Below the pieces are notes generated by a model. It did no database searches. It was not told the DNA's origin and saw only the letters and a list, made by a program, of their open reading frames with translations. Made by a program: the position numbers and the translations under genes. Shown here piece after piece: positions 8,342 through 16,130 of a DNA stretch of 64,000 nucleotides (the first letter of the stretch is position 1; each line of letters starts with the position of its first letter). This stretch comes from Ruegeria sp. EL01 (GTDB lineage: Bacteria > Pseudomonadota > Alphaproteobacteria > Rhodobacterales > Rhodobacteraceae): assembly GCF_900313035.1 (NCBI RefSeq), contig NZ_OMPS01000047.1, positions 1 through 64,000 of the forward strand, read 5' to 3'.

Positions 8342-8725
8342 ATGGCCGACCTTTTTGATGAAGACCTGTTCCTGAAAGGGCTGGAGCAACGCAAAAACAC
8401 GCTTGGCGCCGAGTATGTGGAAAAGAACCTTGCGGCCGCAGACGATTTCACCCGTCCGTTTCAAGAGGCGATGACCGCCTGGTGCTGGGGTTTCGGCTGG
8501 GGCGATGATGTGATCGATGCCAAGACGCGGTCGATGATGAACCTGTCGATGATAGGGGCGCTTGGGAAAATGCATGAGTGGGAAATCCACTGCAGAGGCG
8601 CGATCAACAACGGTGTGACACCGGAAGAAATCCGCGCCATCATTCATGTCGTCGGTATCTATTGCGGCGTTCCGCAGGCTTTGGAGTGTTTTCGCGTCGC
8701 CCGCAAAGTGCTTGCGGAGGCCTAG
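8342..8725 (+). CDS. Carboxymuconolactone decarboxylase-family protein
   Basis: A 127-aa all-helical protein of the CMD/AhpD fold, with KTRSMMNLSMIGALGKMHEWEIH and an NNGVTPEEIRAIIHVVGIYCG segment. It lacks the CxxC of AhpD peroxidase-like members, so a decarboxylase or other role fits better. GGAG precedes the ATG. It lies 115 bases after the Rieske gene on the same strand and is probably part of the regulated set. The precise reaction is unknown. Confidence 0.8.
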   Translation: MADLFDEDLFLKGLEQRKNTLGAEYVEKNLAAADDFTRPFQEAMTAWCWGFGWGDDVIDAKTRSMMNLSMIGALGKMHEWEIHCRGAINNGVTPEEIRAIIHVVGIYCGVPQALECFRVARKVLAEA

Positions 8726-8735
8726 TTCCAGTCCT

Positions 8736-10355
8736 TTACAATCCGGCCTCGGACAAGAGCTGCACGACATCAGTGTAATGGTTTTGGTTTTTGAAACAGC
8801 TGGGCCAAGCCCAGCGCTTAGCCGTAAAGCCCGGCTGTAATTCAAGAATCCTGCGCGCGTGGCGACGCGCTAAGGACTCGTTTCCGCCAGCGACAGAAAG
8901 CATACACAAGACCACCCGTGCGCGCACGCTACCAGGATCCACGCGCAGCACGTTATGCGCGTGCTGCCATGCCGCCTTGTCCTCGATCAATGCCATCGCC
9001 ATGGCCAGATTGGCTTCGATCCAGATTGGCGGGTGAGGCGTCAGCGCAAGCGCTTGACGGTAAACGGCTATTTCAGCTTCAAGCTGATCGTCGTAGCCAA
9101 GCAAACCAGCGTAGTACCCCAGAAGCTCGGGGCTGCTATGAAACCTGTCCACAACCTTGCGCATCAACTGGCAGGCTTCTTCGGTTTTGCCTGCCACGTT
9201 GCGCGTAAACGCTTCAAGAGCCGCGCAATACGGGTCTGTCGGATGTTTGGCACGCAACTGAGCGCATTCCGCGTCCACTTGGGTCAGCGTTTGCTCGGGG
9301 GCATTGTCAATTCCAAGGCGGATCAGATCCAACCGACAGAACCCAATGGCAACACTGGCAGGCAAATAGTCCGGGTCGCGGCCCAGACACGCTTCGTATT
9401 GCCGGATCGCTCGGAAAAGCCCGCCTTCAGTTGTGTGGCTTTCCTGAATGCGACCATTCTGAAATGCGGTCCAAACTTCGGTTGAGCTGGCGCGGGCCGA
9501 CCAGATTTCTGACCAATGGCCGTCGCGCAAGCGCAATTGCAGGGCCTCGACCACCTTCATCGCGATCTCTTCAACCGCGTCGAATGTATCTTGCTTGCGG
9601 AACCGGAACCGCTCGGTCCAGAGACAGATTTGATCTGACGTTGAGGTCAACTGCGCCGCAACCCGCAACCCTTCGGCCCCAACAACGCTGCCGCTGAGGA
9701 CATAACCGTCAACCGGCCCCTCTTGCCGGCGGGCATCCCGCAGTTCAATCACATCGGATAGCGTGCCCAACAGAAACAGCAGTTCGTCGCGGATAGAGGC
9801 CGCAGCGACGGCGATGTCGGGGGTGTCGCCAACCACCTCCATCGGTTCGACCACGACTGCCGGTCGCTGGCGTCCCCAATGCGATGGAGCTCGACCGGTG
9901 AGCGGTCCGGGACCGTCTTCTCCTGTATCGATGTCCCAATAGGCCTGCCGTTCGACGGCAAGCCAGTCTTCGAACTCCGGGTCCGCAACATCAAGCCCTT
10001 CCAGCAACTCCGACCGGTCCGGCTGCAACTGTTCGTCAAACAAATCAACTTCGAGTGAATTGAGATCGATCGAAACGTTTTCACGTCCGATATCCAGAAT
10101 TGTCAGGTCGAAGTTGCCAAAGTGCTTTGTCAGAACGCTGAGTTCCTTGCGCAAGGATGCAGCACCCTGTGCAGGAGAGCTTCGGCTCCACAACCGGTCC
10201 TGCAACCAAGTCCGACTGCGGATCGCGTTTTTGGACAAAAGCACCAAGGCGACAATTGCCTTCGCCTTGGTGCCACGCGGTGTCGCATCCCGACCATCGT
10301 CGCAAATCACCTGGAACGGGCCAGTCAGGAATATCTTGGTCCGTGCCGTTGCCAC
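8736..10355 (-). CDS. Winged-helix (SARP-like) regulator with TolB-like and TPR domains
   Basis: A 539-aa cytoplasmic protein. Residues about 5-100 form an OmpR/SARP-type winged helix (IFLTGPFQV, TKAKAIVALVLLSKN, RTWLQDRLW, LRKELSVL). Residues about 185-280 resemble the TolB-like domain found in bacterial cyclase/TPR regulators (VLSGSVVGAEGLRVAAQLT, CLWTERF). The rest is TPR repeats. It starts 32 bases after the stop of the 103-aa Cys-containing protein, so the two are likely cotranscribed. Similar regulators accompany some peptide-modification loci, so it may control the adjacent YcaO/haloperoxidase genes. That link is inference. Confidence 0.8.
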   Translation of the reverse strand: MATARTKIFLTGPFQVICDDGRDATPRGTKAKAIVALVLLSKNAIRSRTWLQDRLWSRSSPAQGAASLRKELSVLTKHFGNFDLTILDIGRENVSIDLNSLEVDLFDEQLQPDRSELLEGLDVADPEFEDWLAVERQAYWDIDTGEDGPGPLTGRAPSHWGRQRPAVVVEPMEVVGDTPDIAVAAASIRDELLFLLGTLSDVIELRDARRQEGPVDGYVLSGSVVGAEGLRVAAQLTSTSDQICLWTERFRFRKQDTFDAVEEIAMKVVEALQLRLRDGHWSEIWSARASSTEVWTAFQNGRIQESHTTEGGLFRAIRQYEACLGRDPDYLPASVAIGFCRLDLIRLGIDNAPEQTLTQVDAECAQLRAKHPTDPYCAALEAFTRNVAGKTEEACQLMRKVVDRFHSSPELLGYYAGLLGYDDQLEAEIAVYRQALALTPHPPIWIEANLAMAMALIEDKAAWQHAHNVLRVDPGSVRARVVLCMLSVAGGNESLARRHARRILELQPGFTAKRWAWPSCFKNQNHYTDVVQLLSEAGL

Positions 10356-10387
10356 GAAGGTTCCTTGGATAAGCTGAGATTCCTCTC

Positions 10388-10699
10388 TTACTTACCGCAA
10401 CCGTAGACGACGATGCCACCCATCGCTTCGTATGCAAAGTCGTCGCACCAGCAGTCGTAGTCGGGCTTGTCACCAGTGATCTTGTCGCTCAGATCAGGAA
10501 TTATGATGTTGATGCGCTTTTGCGAGTCATAAACAAAAGTAACGTCCAGATGTTCGCCCTCGGCTATCATTTCGCGGATTTTGCCTTCTGCTTTTTCCTC
10601 TTCGCCCCGCTCGCCCAGCGCACGGGCGCGTGCTGCCCGAAGAACCTCGCAACCTATGTCTTTTACTGAAAAATCTTGCTTAAGCTTCAATCGAGCCAT
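10388..10699 (-). CDS. Candidate modified-peptide precursor (nitrile-hydratase-like leader)
   Basis: A 103-aa protein starting MARLKLKQDF, with an AAGGGAAGG-type ribosome site before the ATG. The N-terminal half is helical and charged (about residues 15-50). Residues 45-70 (IAEGEHLDVTFVYD, then INIIIPDL) resemble the nitrile-hydratase alpha-like leader of some RiPP precursors, where a hydrophobic strand ends in LP. The C-terminal 25 residues are unlike the rest: DYDCWCDDFAYEAMGG and then IVVYGCGK, with Cys83, Cys85 and Cys101 and a Gly94-Gly95 that could mark processing. It is divergent from a YcaO gene and 68 bases from its start. Family membership is inferred from pattern and context. It could be an unrelated small protein. 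Confidence 0.55.
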   Translation of the reverse strand: MARLKLKQDFSVKDIGCEVLRAARARALGERGEEEKAEGKIREMIAEGEHLDVTFVYDSQKRINIIIPDLSDKITGDKPDYDCWCDDFAYEAMGGIVVYGCGK

Positions 10700-10767
10700 T
10701 TCGAAATTCCTTCCCTTAGAACCACAATCATCTGTATATCTCCTTGTGTTGCTATCTGGAAATGAAA
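10700..10767. promoter_or_regulatory. Divergent promoter region between precursor-like gene and YcaO gene
   Basis: Only 68 bases separate the two divergent start codons. The stretch is relatively AT-rich and must hold promoters for both directions. Its position makes joint regulation by the adjacent winged-helix/TPR protein plausible. No clear -35/-10 pair or palindrome is asserted. Confidence 0.4.
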
Positions 10768-11709
10768 ATGACTGACTCGCTGATTGCACGGGCCGAGACG
10801 GCAAGGCTCATTTCCAAACCATCCTTTGCCGAATTTCCTGACGGCGCGCCGATCCATACGGCCTTTCGCCTGATTAAATTGCGTCCGGGAGCCCAGCCGC
10901 CAGAAGGCGCGATGGATCATCGCGTATCCTTCGGGACCGCACGCACCGCCAAGGACGCGGCTCGGTTGGCAGGTTATGAAGCCATTGAACGTTATGCCCT
11001 GCAATTCAGTTCGGATGCGCGCCAAGCAAGCGAAAGCCTGATCGCGTCGGACGGAGAAACCTACACCCTGCAAACTCAGGCATTGGCGCTGGGTGCACCG
11101 GGCACCAATGGGACAATCACATCCAAGGGCGCGGCGGCTGGCCCGACGCATGAGGCGGCAGCCCTGCGCGCGGTTCTTGAATGCCTGGAACACGCGCTTG
11201 ATCCACTGGATTACGCCTTTACTCTGCCTAAGTCTTCGTTGCCACAAGATCTGACTGACTGGCTTGGCAGCTACCTGCGTAACCTGCACATTCATCTGGC
11301 AGAGGTCCCGGGCATTGGCATGTTGTTTCGCGCGGTCTGCGCCGATCCGGATGGCGGCCGTCCCACATATGGAACGGCATTCGCCACCGATCTGGAAAGC
11401 GGTATCTGGCGCGCCACATCCGAGGCCGTCGTGTCGTGGCGCAATATGGTCACGCTGGACCACACAGGCGTCACCCAACGGGGGATGGATGCGGAACAAA
11501 AGCGGCTGTTTCAACTTTACCGAGGCGCGCGCATAGATCGACCAGCTGACCCGCCAGCTCAATTTGATATGGGCGGCTGGGCGCAACCGGATCCCACCTT
11601 GGGCGAGGTTTTGAATGCGGCAGCCAAGGCTTTGGGGCAACCCGTTGCCATATTCGATATGACCGCGCCTGAAATACCTCTGCCAGTGGTCAAAGCTGTG
11701 CCGGTCTAG
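10768..11709 (+). CDS. YcaO-family protein, short form
   Basis: A 313-aa protein starting MTDSLIARAE. This ATG is preferred over upstream TTG/ATG codons because GGAA lies 8 bases before it. YcaO features in order are RVSFGTARTAKDAARLAGYE with EAIERY (Glu71, Glu74), then TSKGAAAGPTHEAAALRAV with ECLEH (Glu138, Glu141), then TSEAVVSW (Glu219), ending with VAIFDMTAPEIPLPVVKAV. YcaO proteins use ATP to activate peptide amides, for example to form azolines or thioamides. This copy ends where family members usually continue, has no proline-rich tail, and lacks the usual Gln after Glu219. No E1-like or flavin partner gene is present. It may be a standalone or degenerate YcaO. Confidence 0.75.
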   Translation: MTDSLIARAETARLISKPSFAEFPDGAPIHTAFRLIKLRPGAQPPEGAMDHRVSFGTARTAKDAARLAGYEAIERYALQFSSDARQASESLIASDGETYTLQTQALALGAPGTNGTITSKGAAAGPTHEAAALRAVLECLEHALDPLDYAFTLPKSSLPQDLTDWLGSYLRNLHIHLAEVPGIGMLFRAVCADPDGGRPTYGTAFATDLESGIWRATSEAVVSWRNMVTLDHTGVTQRGMDAEQKRLFQLYRGARIDRPADPPAQFDMGGWAQPDPTLGEVLNAAAKALGQPVAIFDMTAPEIPLPVVKAVPV

Positions 11710-11716
11710 GCACACT

Positions 11717-13078
11717 TTAGCCATCACTCTGCTTTACGGCTTTCTCGTTGCGACAAGACACGTTTTCGCACTGATCTGCAAATTCTGAAATTTGCCTGCA
11801 CCTCTGTGTTCCGGGCAATCCACAAACAATCCCATCCGGTTCAGCGGCAGGTATCTCAGACAACTCAACCTTCGTAATCGGACGCGACGTGGCAGCGATT
11901 TTTACTAACGGGCCAACCTCAATCCTGCTTGCAAGGGTGTACCCTGAAACCGGATGGGCTGCAGCACCGGTGTCCAAGCGGACTTCGTCCAGGAAACTGG
12001 GATCGTCGTCAGAAGGTCCGAACTCCAGACGCATTGGCATCCCATCCACCCCGCGCGAGAACCGAACCCAATCGGCAGGGGTATTGGCTTCGTCATGAAA
12101 CAATCCGGATGACTGGAAGGATCGGATATACATTCCCAGTGGATCGGCAAAAGCCATCGCCCGACCCTTTGGTGGCCCTGATCCTTCGATCAAAGCCAAC
12201 TCATTCGCGTTTCGCGCGACCTGTGACAGCGCGTTGCGACAGAACAGGTCCTTCCTGTTTGCATGGGTAAACATCTCATCAAGCCGTGCCCGCCGACTTT
12301 GGCCCTCTTGCGAGACAAGATAGGGAAAAGACCCAAAATGCATAACTGAGGTAAGGTCACTCAAGCTGTTCGTTCCTGCGGACATAAACAAGACGTGCTC
12401 AACATTTATTGGATGCTCAGGCGGCTGCGCCCGGCCCGTACCAACCAATCGCCGATGAAAACAGGCCATACGTGCGGATATGTCCAACGCCTTCCAACGC
12501 TCGGCTGGAACGCCAAACAGCTCTTCCGAGCCATACGAGCGCCGCGTGATCGAGGCTACGACATGCAGGAAATGCTCCAGATCATGCACCGCCATGGCCA
12601 TCCACCATTCCATCAGCTCGGTTGTGGCAACAAAACGTTTCGGTCGTATTCTGCCGGTAAGATCTGGGCGCATCACCAGCGCGTATTCGAGGTATTCATT
12701 GTGCAGCTCGACCCGGCTGGACCACCCCAAGTCTGACAAGCGTTCTGCCAATTCTGCACCCAAGCAATCCAACGGCTCACGCGGATTGCCCGGCCATTTG
12801 AATTCATCAGATGTCTGTGTGTCTTCGATATCGCGCGGGTCCAACACCAAAAACGGGCTAACGTCATGATCATTAAACAGGGTCTGGACCCGCGCATTCC
12901 AGGCCGCCAGGGCAGCGTCATTCACACCCTGATCAGCTAGGCCCGGAGATTGAAAGACAGGCATCTCGATATTCCGTTTGATTTCAGAAAGGCACGACCG
13001 CAGGTTCGCAGAAGTGGCCCAAACGCACTCAGCAGCCGTCGGTATGGAAATGGCTCGGGGCGAATTCGCGACAACCAT
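11717..13078 (-). CDS. Protein of unknown function beside haloperoxidase-like gene
   Basis: A 453-aa protein, not recognised. A His-rich helical stretch (MEWWMAMAVHDLEHFLHVV, about residues 165-185) might bind metal or heme. The C-terminal half contains DPLGMYIRSFQSSGLF, WVRFSRG and MPMRLEFGPSDDD, and the protein ends with four cysteines (CGLPGTQRC and CENVSC). It starts 38 bases after the stop of the haloperoxidase-like gene with an AGGTAGGT ribosome site, so the two form an operon. It converges on the YcaO gene with 7 bases between stops. The shared operon suggests that it works with the haloperoxidase-like protein. Confidence 0.65.
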   Translation of the reverse strand: MVVANSPRAISIPTAAECVWATSANLRSCLSEIKRNIEMPVFQSPGLADQGVNDAALAAWNARVQTLFNDHDVSPFLVLDPRDIEDTQTSDEFKWPGNPREPLDCLGAELAERLSDLGWSSRVELHNEYLEYALVMRPDLTGRIRPKRFVATTELMEWWMAMAVHDLEHFLHVVASITRRSYGSEELFGVPAERWKALDISARMACFHRRLVGTGRAQPPEHPINVEHVLFMSAGTNSLSDLTSVMHFGSFPYLVSQEGQSRRARLDEMFTHANRKDLFCRNALSQVARNANELALIEGSGPPKGRAMAFADPLGMYIRSFQSSGLFHDEANTPADWVRFSRGVDGMPMRLEFGPSDDDPSFLDEVRLDTGAAAHPVSGYTLASRIEVGPLVKIAATSRPITKVELSEIPAAEPDGIVCGLPGTQRCRQISEFADQCENVSCRNEKAVKQSDG

Positions 13079-13116
13079 CAGAACCTACCTGCGAAGATGA
13101 TGAGCACTGACATTGA

Positions 13117-15114
13117 TCACCACCCAGCCTGCTCGGGCAGGTGACGGGTCCACCACAGTTCGGGCGTGCTGTTCTGGACATGAATTTCACTGCCGTGTTC
13201 ACCGCTACCGATGATGCTGAGCCGATCACCATCAAAGGTCTCAACAGACACTTTCGAATTTTCGCATTGCGTCGCCAACTGCTCGGCCAGCATGCCGACT
13301 GCGATCCGTTCACCCATGCGAACGCTATCGAAATAGTCGCTATAGTAATGCACACCTGCCATACTGCGTCCGATTGCAATATTGGCGGCCAGCTTGTTCA
13401 GCTCACCATTCAGCGTAAGCCTATATGCGGCGTCTTCCGCCCGCTTTGTCGGCTCAAGGGTCTTGCCGCCAGATTTAAGCACATAGACAGCGGACGCACC
13501 TGCATCAGCCAAAGTCAGACGGGTTCCATCCAAAGTATGCGTTCGGAAATAGGCTTTGAGCACTGTTACGCAGGCCCCGGCAACCGTTGCGTGGGCTGCA
13601 CCGAAAGAAGGATCCATTGGCGACCCCTCGGGATAAGCCATGGGCAACAGCAAGTTACGCTCGTTCTCTGGAAGTCCGTTTTGCGAAATCGCGTTATGCG
13701 AAAACCGCGGTTCAGACGGCGCTTTGGCGATAGCGTTCATCAAGCTGAACCCTTCACATGCGACGCTCTCAAGCTTGCTCAGATGCGCGTCGGCCAGCGG
13801 TTCAGAGCGTCCAAGGACCGCACCATGTCCATTCGCCACAAGGCTTGCGATGCTGCCCAGCTTCTCTGGACGTGCCCGATTGTGCACCTGGAGCGTCTGG
13901 TTCCTAACGGCGCGCAACGCCCGAGTCGCAGTCTCGGTTAGCAGGGTTAGAATATGCGGCCCTACCCAGGTCGCGGCGGCATCACGACGACAATCAGTTC
14001 CGGTCGCAAACAAACCCTCATCTGTGGCTGCACCCCAGCTGAGCAAAAGCAGGCATGCGTTCAGGTAGGCTTGGCAAGTTGTCTCGGAATGAACATAGCT
14101 CGCAAGATCGCGGGGCGTTTCGATGAACTTCAGACCCTCGGCACCAAAGGCTTGCTCGGCCGTTGTGTCCGCACCGTTCTGCACGTCCAACCATTCCGCC
14201 CAGTCGCGCATATAGTCCACGCCAGCCGTTTGTGGTTCGATCCGCTGATCGATCCGAAGCGCATCAAATGGAGACAGACCGGTTCGTGGCAGAACAGGTG
14301 ACATATTGGGTTGATTAGATAGGTGCTGCGCGGATGCCATTTTGCAATCAGCCAACCGCTCCTGACCTTGCACCAAAAACTGCGACACGTAAGGCCCTTG
14401 AGCGCAACCTTGACTTGACCCACGGAACAGGCTTTGCGTTGTCAGCGCGTCACCATCCCGAACACGCCGTGCCTCAGAAACCTTGCTAAGGCGTTCACCG
14501 CAGGCATCCTTTGGGTTGGCGTCGCTCTGGAACCAAGCCATTTGCCCAAGTGCCGACACCACTTTGTCTGCATCCTTGGCACCCTCCCGGATAGCCTCGA
14601 ATGGCACATCCCGCAGATACGCCATCGCATAAAGCTCGGCCATTTCAGCGGCCAGTTCGTCCGAGCCGAGACGAGGAGCGGGCGCAATACCCAATGCGCC
14701 AGCGTCAGGCCCTTTGAACCCAAACGGACGACCCGAGATCGGGTTTTCCCACGCGCGCCACCGAAAATCAGCACACCCGGTTGTTGGTTTGGTGCGAAAC
14801 GGCCCCGAGTAAGCAGGCATGTCAAAAAGAGCGACCCGATTTCCAGTGTTGTCCGTATAAGTCGGGTCAGCGACTTCTTCGAGAAACTCAGAATAGGCCT
14901 GCGCATCAACGATACCGTGCGCATCATGGGGCAGGCCTTTTGAGAAACTCGTGGGCCAGGAGCCGGCAAATGCCTCTGTCTCGCCGTTATGCGCTGCCAC
15001 GGCCGCCGAAGCCCTGTTCAGCAAAGGCGCGATACGGTGCTGACCGCGATCTGCCGCGAGATTGAATACGTCCGATTTAGGCGATGGCTGAGTAGGGGCG
15101 GTGGGTTGCGGCAT
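13117..15114 (-). CDS. Algal-type vanadium bromoperoxidase homologue with altered active site
   Basis: A 665-aa protein with the long, algal-type vanadium haloperoxidase layout: FRGSSQGCAQGPYVSQFL, QVHNRARPE, LLPMAYPEGSPMDPSFGAAH, LNGELNKLAANIAIGRSMAG and VHYYSDYF. Aligned from memory to Corallina enzymes (Lys398, Arg406, His478, Ser483, Gly484, His485, Arg545, His551), the equivalents are Thr407, Arg415, Asp501, Ala506, Ala507, His508, Arg583 and His589. The covalent-type His, the acid-base His and two Arg are kept, while Lys, the second-shell His and the Ser-Gly are replaced. A strong AGGAGG site precedes the ATG. There is no signal peptide. It may bind another oxyanion or act differently on a peptide. 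Confidence 0.8.
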   Translation of the reverse strand: MPQPTAPTQPSPKSDVFNLAADRGQHRIAPLLNRASAAVAAHNGETEAFAGSWPTSFSKGLPHDAHGIVDAQAYSEFLEEVADPTYTDNTGNRVALFDMPAYSGPFRTKPTTGCADFRWRAWENPISGRPFGFKGPDAGALGIAPAPRLGSDELAAEMAELYAMAYLRDVPFEAIREGAKDADKVVSALGQMAWFQSDANPKDACGERLSKVSEARRVRDGDALTTQSLFRGSSQGCAQGPYVSQFLVQGQERLADCKMASAQHLSNQPNMSPVLPRTGLSPFDALRIDQRIEPQTAGVDYMRDWAEWLDVQNGADTTAEQAFGAEGLKFIETPRDLASYVHSETTCQAYLNACLLLLSWGAATDEGLFATGTDCRRDAAATWVGPHILTLLTETATRALRAVRNQTLQVHNRARPEKLGSIASLVANGHGAVLGRSEPLADAHLSKLESVACEGFSLMNAIAKAPSEPRFSHNAISQNGLPENERNLLLPMAYPEGSPMDPSFGAAHATVAGACVTVLKAYFRTHTLDGTRLTLADAGASAVYVLKSGGKTLEPTKRAEDAAYRLTLNGELNKLAANIAIGRSMAGVHYYSDYFDSVRMGERIAVGMLAEQLATQCENSKVSVETFDGDRLSIIGSGEHGSEIHVQNSTPELWWTRHLPEQAGW

Positions 15115-15431
15115 GATGTCCTCCTGATCGACATCGAACAGGTGCCATCGCTGCGTTACCAGAACGTGACTGCAGCTGGAGTGAATCGTAACTTATTAAG
15201 TTTGTTGTATTTAATGTAGTATCGACGCGGGTGATAGAAATTCAAACCGATAGAATCAACCGGGGACACTCAAGCACGGCAGCGGACAATTCTGTCATCC
15301 GTCAAAAAGTCACCACAAATCCGATGATAAGGTATTTCTGAAAAGTGCCATGCAGTGGACTGCCAACAATCACCGCGCGAATTGTGCTGAGATTGTTGCG
15401 TGCAAAACGAGAGTAAACTAACGATACCACG
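15115..15431. other. Intergenic region between divergent haloperoxidase-like and DUF4129-like genes
   Basis: This 317-base stretch must carry the promoters of the two divergent operons. It includes an AT-rich segment at about 15189-15225. No convincing RNA gene, repeat or small ORF is seen. The possible short frames in it lack ribosome sites. Confidence 0.5.
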
Positions 15432-16130
15432 ATGAAGTTTCTTTGGGTCCCGATTTTCTCTTGTTTCTTGTGCGCATTTTCTCCCGCCAACGCACAAGAA
15501 GCTGCGCTTTCGAGAACCGATATCAGTGCATCCGGGCAAGAGTACCTAAAGGCCGTCCGATACCGCGGAATTGACACGGATGTAGTCTATTTTGATCCGA
15601 CGCGCCCTGCCCCACCGCTGGATACGCGGTTTACGCCAGAAACCGAGCGGCGCCAGTCGGTGACATTGGACAACCGTTGGGTTGTGGGTGGTGTTTCAGC
15701 AATCGTTCTGATTTTTCTGGCGCTGTTCGTCTATTTCGGCGCCAGTGGAACGTCTGTGGCTTTCGGGTCGATCTCGGAAAACGCGCGGCGCAGGGGTGGA
15801 CGCGAACCCACTGATGAACGGCCCGATAGTGAAGAAATACCTGATCTGGAGGCCATCCTGCGTCTGCAGAATCGCGATCAGGCCGTTGCCGGGCTGGCGC
15901 AGCTCGCGTTGGGCAACTGTCTGACCGCCAATGAGGTGTTGTTCAAACGCAGCTGGACGCATCGTGAAGCGCTGCGCAGCCTGCCACAGAACCTTTGGTA
16001 CATTGCAGATCTGCGCGCCTTGGTACTTGAGAGCGAACGGGTGAATTTCGGCCACCGTTCGATCAGCGAGGTCGATTTCCGCAACCTGCTGAATCGCGTT
16101 CGGCCGATCCTGAGCGAGGTGCGCGCGTGA
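15432..16130 (+). CDS. DUF4129-like membrane protein of MoxR operon
   Basis: A 232-aa protein with an N-terminal signal peptide (MKFLWVPIFSCFLCAFSPANA), a short periplasmic part, one membrane helix near residues 75-100 (WVVGGVSAIVLIFLALFVYF) and a cytoplasmic C-terminal helical domain with RSWTHREALRSLP. That last segment resembles the DUF4129 motif in which a TxREL-type helix recurs in MoxR-linked proteins. It overlaps the next gene by 4 bp and is the first gene of a six-gene envelope operon. Confidence 0.7.
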   Translation: MKFLWVPIFSCFLCAFSPANAQEAALSRTDISASGQEYLKAVRYRGIDTDVVYFDPTRPAPPLDTRFTPETERRQSVTLDNRWVVGGVSAIVLIFLALFVYFGASGTSVAFGSISENARRRGGREPTDERPDSEEIPDLEAILRLQNRDQAVAGLAQLALGNCLTANEVLFKRSWTHREALRSLPQNLWYIADLRALVLESERVNFGHRSISEVDFRNLLNRVRPILSEVRA

